A DNA stretch of 64,000 bases from Microbacterium saperdae. Its GTDB lineage: Bacteria > Actinomycetota > Actinomycetes > Actinomycetales > Microbacteriaceae. The stretch lies in assembly GCF_006716345.1 (NCBI RefSeq), contig NZ_VFOX01000001.1, positions 744,001 through 808,000 on the forward strand. The letters are read 5' to 3'. The position numbers and the translations under genes are program-made. The notes below the pieces were generated by a model that did no database searches, was not told where the DNA came from, and was given only the letters and a program-made list of their open reading frames with translations. Shown here one piece after another: positions 63,501 to 64,000 of the stretch; positions within the stretch are counted from its first letter, which is position 1; every line of letters starts with the position of its first letter.

Positions 63501-64000
63501 TGTGGTCACGCTCGTCGTCGAGCATGCCGTGCACCGTCCGACCGAATCGCTCATGGTGGTCACCGCCAGCACGCGGCACGCCGAGCGCGTGCGCGCTGCG
63601 GTCACGTCGGCGTTCGCCGGGCGATCCGATGTCGCCGACTTCGTGGGCCGAGACACCGCCGAGCCGTTCTCGGTGCTGACGCTGGAGGAATCGGTCGCGG
63701 AGAGCCGGGACCGCGTGATCTTCTCGCTCGGCTTCGGCCTCACCAAGCACGGCCGCGTGCTGAGCGACTTCGGCGACCTCTCCACGCCGGACGGCGAGCG
63801 TCTGCTCACGGTCGGCATGACGAGGGCCCGGCGCTCGATGGTCATCGTGTCATCCATCCGGCCCTCCTCGTTCGATGACGGACGCCTCGAGCACGGTGCG
63901 GCCACTCTGATGTCGATCCTCGGCGGACTCGCCGCCCGCGGTCGTGATGCGCGCCTGGAAGATCTGGCCGACCCGCTGACCCTCGCGCTCGCGAGAGAAC
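60598..64000 (+). CDS. Large SF1 (Dna2/Upf1-like) helicase-related protein with degenerate ATPase motifs, 3' part missing
   Basis: At least 1134 residues; the gene runs off the window. GTG 60598 is fixed by TAGGGT (60585-60590), seven bases upstream. Where SF1 helicases have GPPGTGKTQT, it has LPGTGGTQT (Gly314 for the Walker A Lys). Where they have VIDEASQ, it has LLVDAAAINLAEA (Asp834-Ala-Ala-Ala). Other landmarks persist: IVAFGDPVTQRP (motif III), LTRSYRAGGEDLAELINDAFY (motif IV) and TVGMTRARRSMVI (motif VI). It probably keeps the fold but not ATP hydrolysis. It shares a divergent promoter region with the alkyltransferase-like gene. The region 60422-60597 between them shows a CTCCTCC/GGAGGAG hairpin (60487-60511). 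Confidence 0.75.
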   Translation, partial: MWRRDDKSADDAVAEAAVTLGELHESATGVDVAHAAEAERTRLRAEAADLGGASPLVSFRDGPESGIDISKAHPGSLPQFITGRSTLLSNLFRDEVGLRTARLAAERITAKNTELRTVRGIEAVHLAVGVAHWRIGGVGFSAPVLLRPLAIRRHHSDFELKLQGVFEVNPELVRIAREHFGISIDAAALAALAYDGGIFKPQPVIDNLRATARSIDTFSVEPRLVVSTFADVSGAMVRDGRNLDHVMLNALAGHVGDREQVAAPRATPHHTGPDDRAPASDNLLLDADAEQEAVLARIAAGHSLTVATLPGTGGTQTVINALGELVRAGRRVLVVSARRSTLDGVRHRLAGIGLDSLAISPASVRRDLVRAIGRNEKAVAPKVGEVDDALVRLRTVLRDYRQALTAPVGGTGASVLDATRHLTRLASLPVPPSTTARLGTDALHRLAEDRSAAASALAQAARLGEFRFGPDDSPWYGVTFSSTEAARAAHELAARLHTNSIPTLLERGYELIAQTRMRPFATIDELGEYLVLLQGIRDSLDRFSPTVFERPLGELIQAHGSRRDAPGLSGANRRRLRRLAKEYVRPGVHVTEMHEALLRIQAQRTQWQRFVEAGVAPEVPLGLADVSAAWQRAHAELAELDAALGRREPLASLPVARLVRTLAGLAAKSDVFDNLVERAQLRDRLALWGLEPLLAELSVRHVSEGQVGEELEFAWWQSLLERALQDNRALLGANTAVVDRLERDFRLVDEAHAAMAGPLLAWQLASQWKIAIVDEPQQSQHLRRALTQPGSSTAEIVSAAPSLVDVLAPVWISSPYRVPEIPESVEFDTVLLVDAAAINLAEAAPAIRRARQIVAFGDPVTQRPTPFHIAVDPGDDWESEVPFDDVSVFERLSELLPVMTLTRSYRAGGEDLAELINDAFYGGEIVSLPWAGSYLGRGSLTVDYVEGGTGAPDPISGAVESPDAEVARVVTLVVEHAVHRPTESLMVVTASTRHAERVRAAVTSAFAGRSDVADFVGRDTAEPFSVLTLEESVAESRDRVIFSLGFGLTKHGRVLSDFGDLSTPDGERLLTVGMTRARRSMVIVSSIRPSSFDDGRLEHGAATLMSILGGLAARGRDARLEDLADPLTLALARE

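Noticed and set aside
60940..63750. A 936-codon open frame antisense to the SF1-like gene
   Set aside because: It mirrors a well-supported sense gene with helicase motifs; long antisense frames are expected at this GC content.

Overview
The window looks like part of the chromosome of a high-GC actinobacterium of the Microbacteriaceae, most likely Microbacterium or a close relative. I infer this from the GlnR, SenX3-RegX3, CarD, Lsr2, DUF3027 and DUF3263 proteins, a C50-carotenoid gene cluster, strong C/G third-codon bias and many leaderless genes. It is ordinary dense core genome: I see no prophage, insertion sequence, CRISPR array or rRNA. Two tRNAs are present (Thr-TGT and Arg-CCT).

Layout. 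1-5.0 kb: start of a polyphosphate kinase, GlnR, small membrane proteins, a nitrobindin-like protein, YgfZ, a methyltransferase and phosphoglycerate mutase. 5.0-13.6 kb: phosphate control (PhoU, SenX3, RegX3), a lipoprotein, CarD, then IspDF, CysS, RlmB and an NAD(P)-binding protein. 13.6-20 kb: DUF4032 protein, sugar-ABC ATPase, a thioredoxin-fold protein without CxxC, tRNA-Thr, an aldo/keto reductase and a SecD-head-like protein. 20-27.4 kb: two divergent, similarly built operons, each encoding ABC ATPase, ABC-2 permease, NarL-type kinase and regulator. 27.4-34.3 kb: SRAP and MmcQ proteins, a YdcZ-like transporter, MsrB, a nitroreductase, DUF2332/DUF3263/LytR_C proteins and a GroEL gene under a perfect CIRCE element. 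34.3-43.9 kb: a lone WXG100 protein, an OmpR-type two-component system, an XPB helicase with its partner, a cold-shock protein, DUF3027, SerC and a DtxR/IdeR regulator. 44-49.3 kb: an M23 peptidase behind a long leader, an HNH nuclease preceded by a probable short transcript, tRNA-Arg, LeuA with a leucine leader peptide, a GntR regulator and an ABC ATPase. 49.3-58 kb: MMPL exporter plus crtEb-crtYf-crtYe-crtI-crtB-crtE-idi, read from idi and divergent from a CrtR-like MarR gene. 58-64 kb: Lsr2, a guanidine exporter under a guanidine-III riboswitch, a GAF-LuxR regulator, an alkyltransferase-like protein lacking the acceptor cysteine, and a large SF1-helicase-like protein with degenerate ATPase motifs that runs off the window.

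The most informative signals are regulatory. (1) A guanidine-III riboswitch whose pseudoknot strand overlaps a hairpin masking the ribosome site of the Gdx exporter gene. (2) A 14-codon peptide with four consecutive Leu codons upstream of leuA, followed by mutually exclusive RNA pairings. (3) A recurrent TAnnnT-N6/7-(A/G)TG arrangement at more than 20 starts, implying leaderless transcripts and fixing many start codons. (4) Enzyme-family proteins that have lost catalytic residues: the thioredoxin-like protein, the alkyltransferase-like protein and the SF1-like protein.
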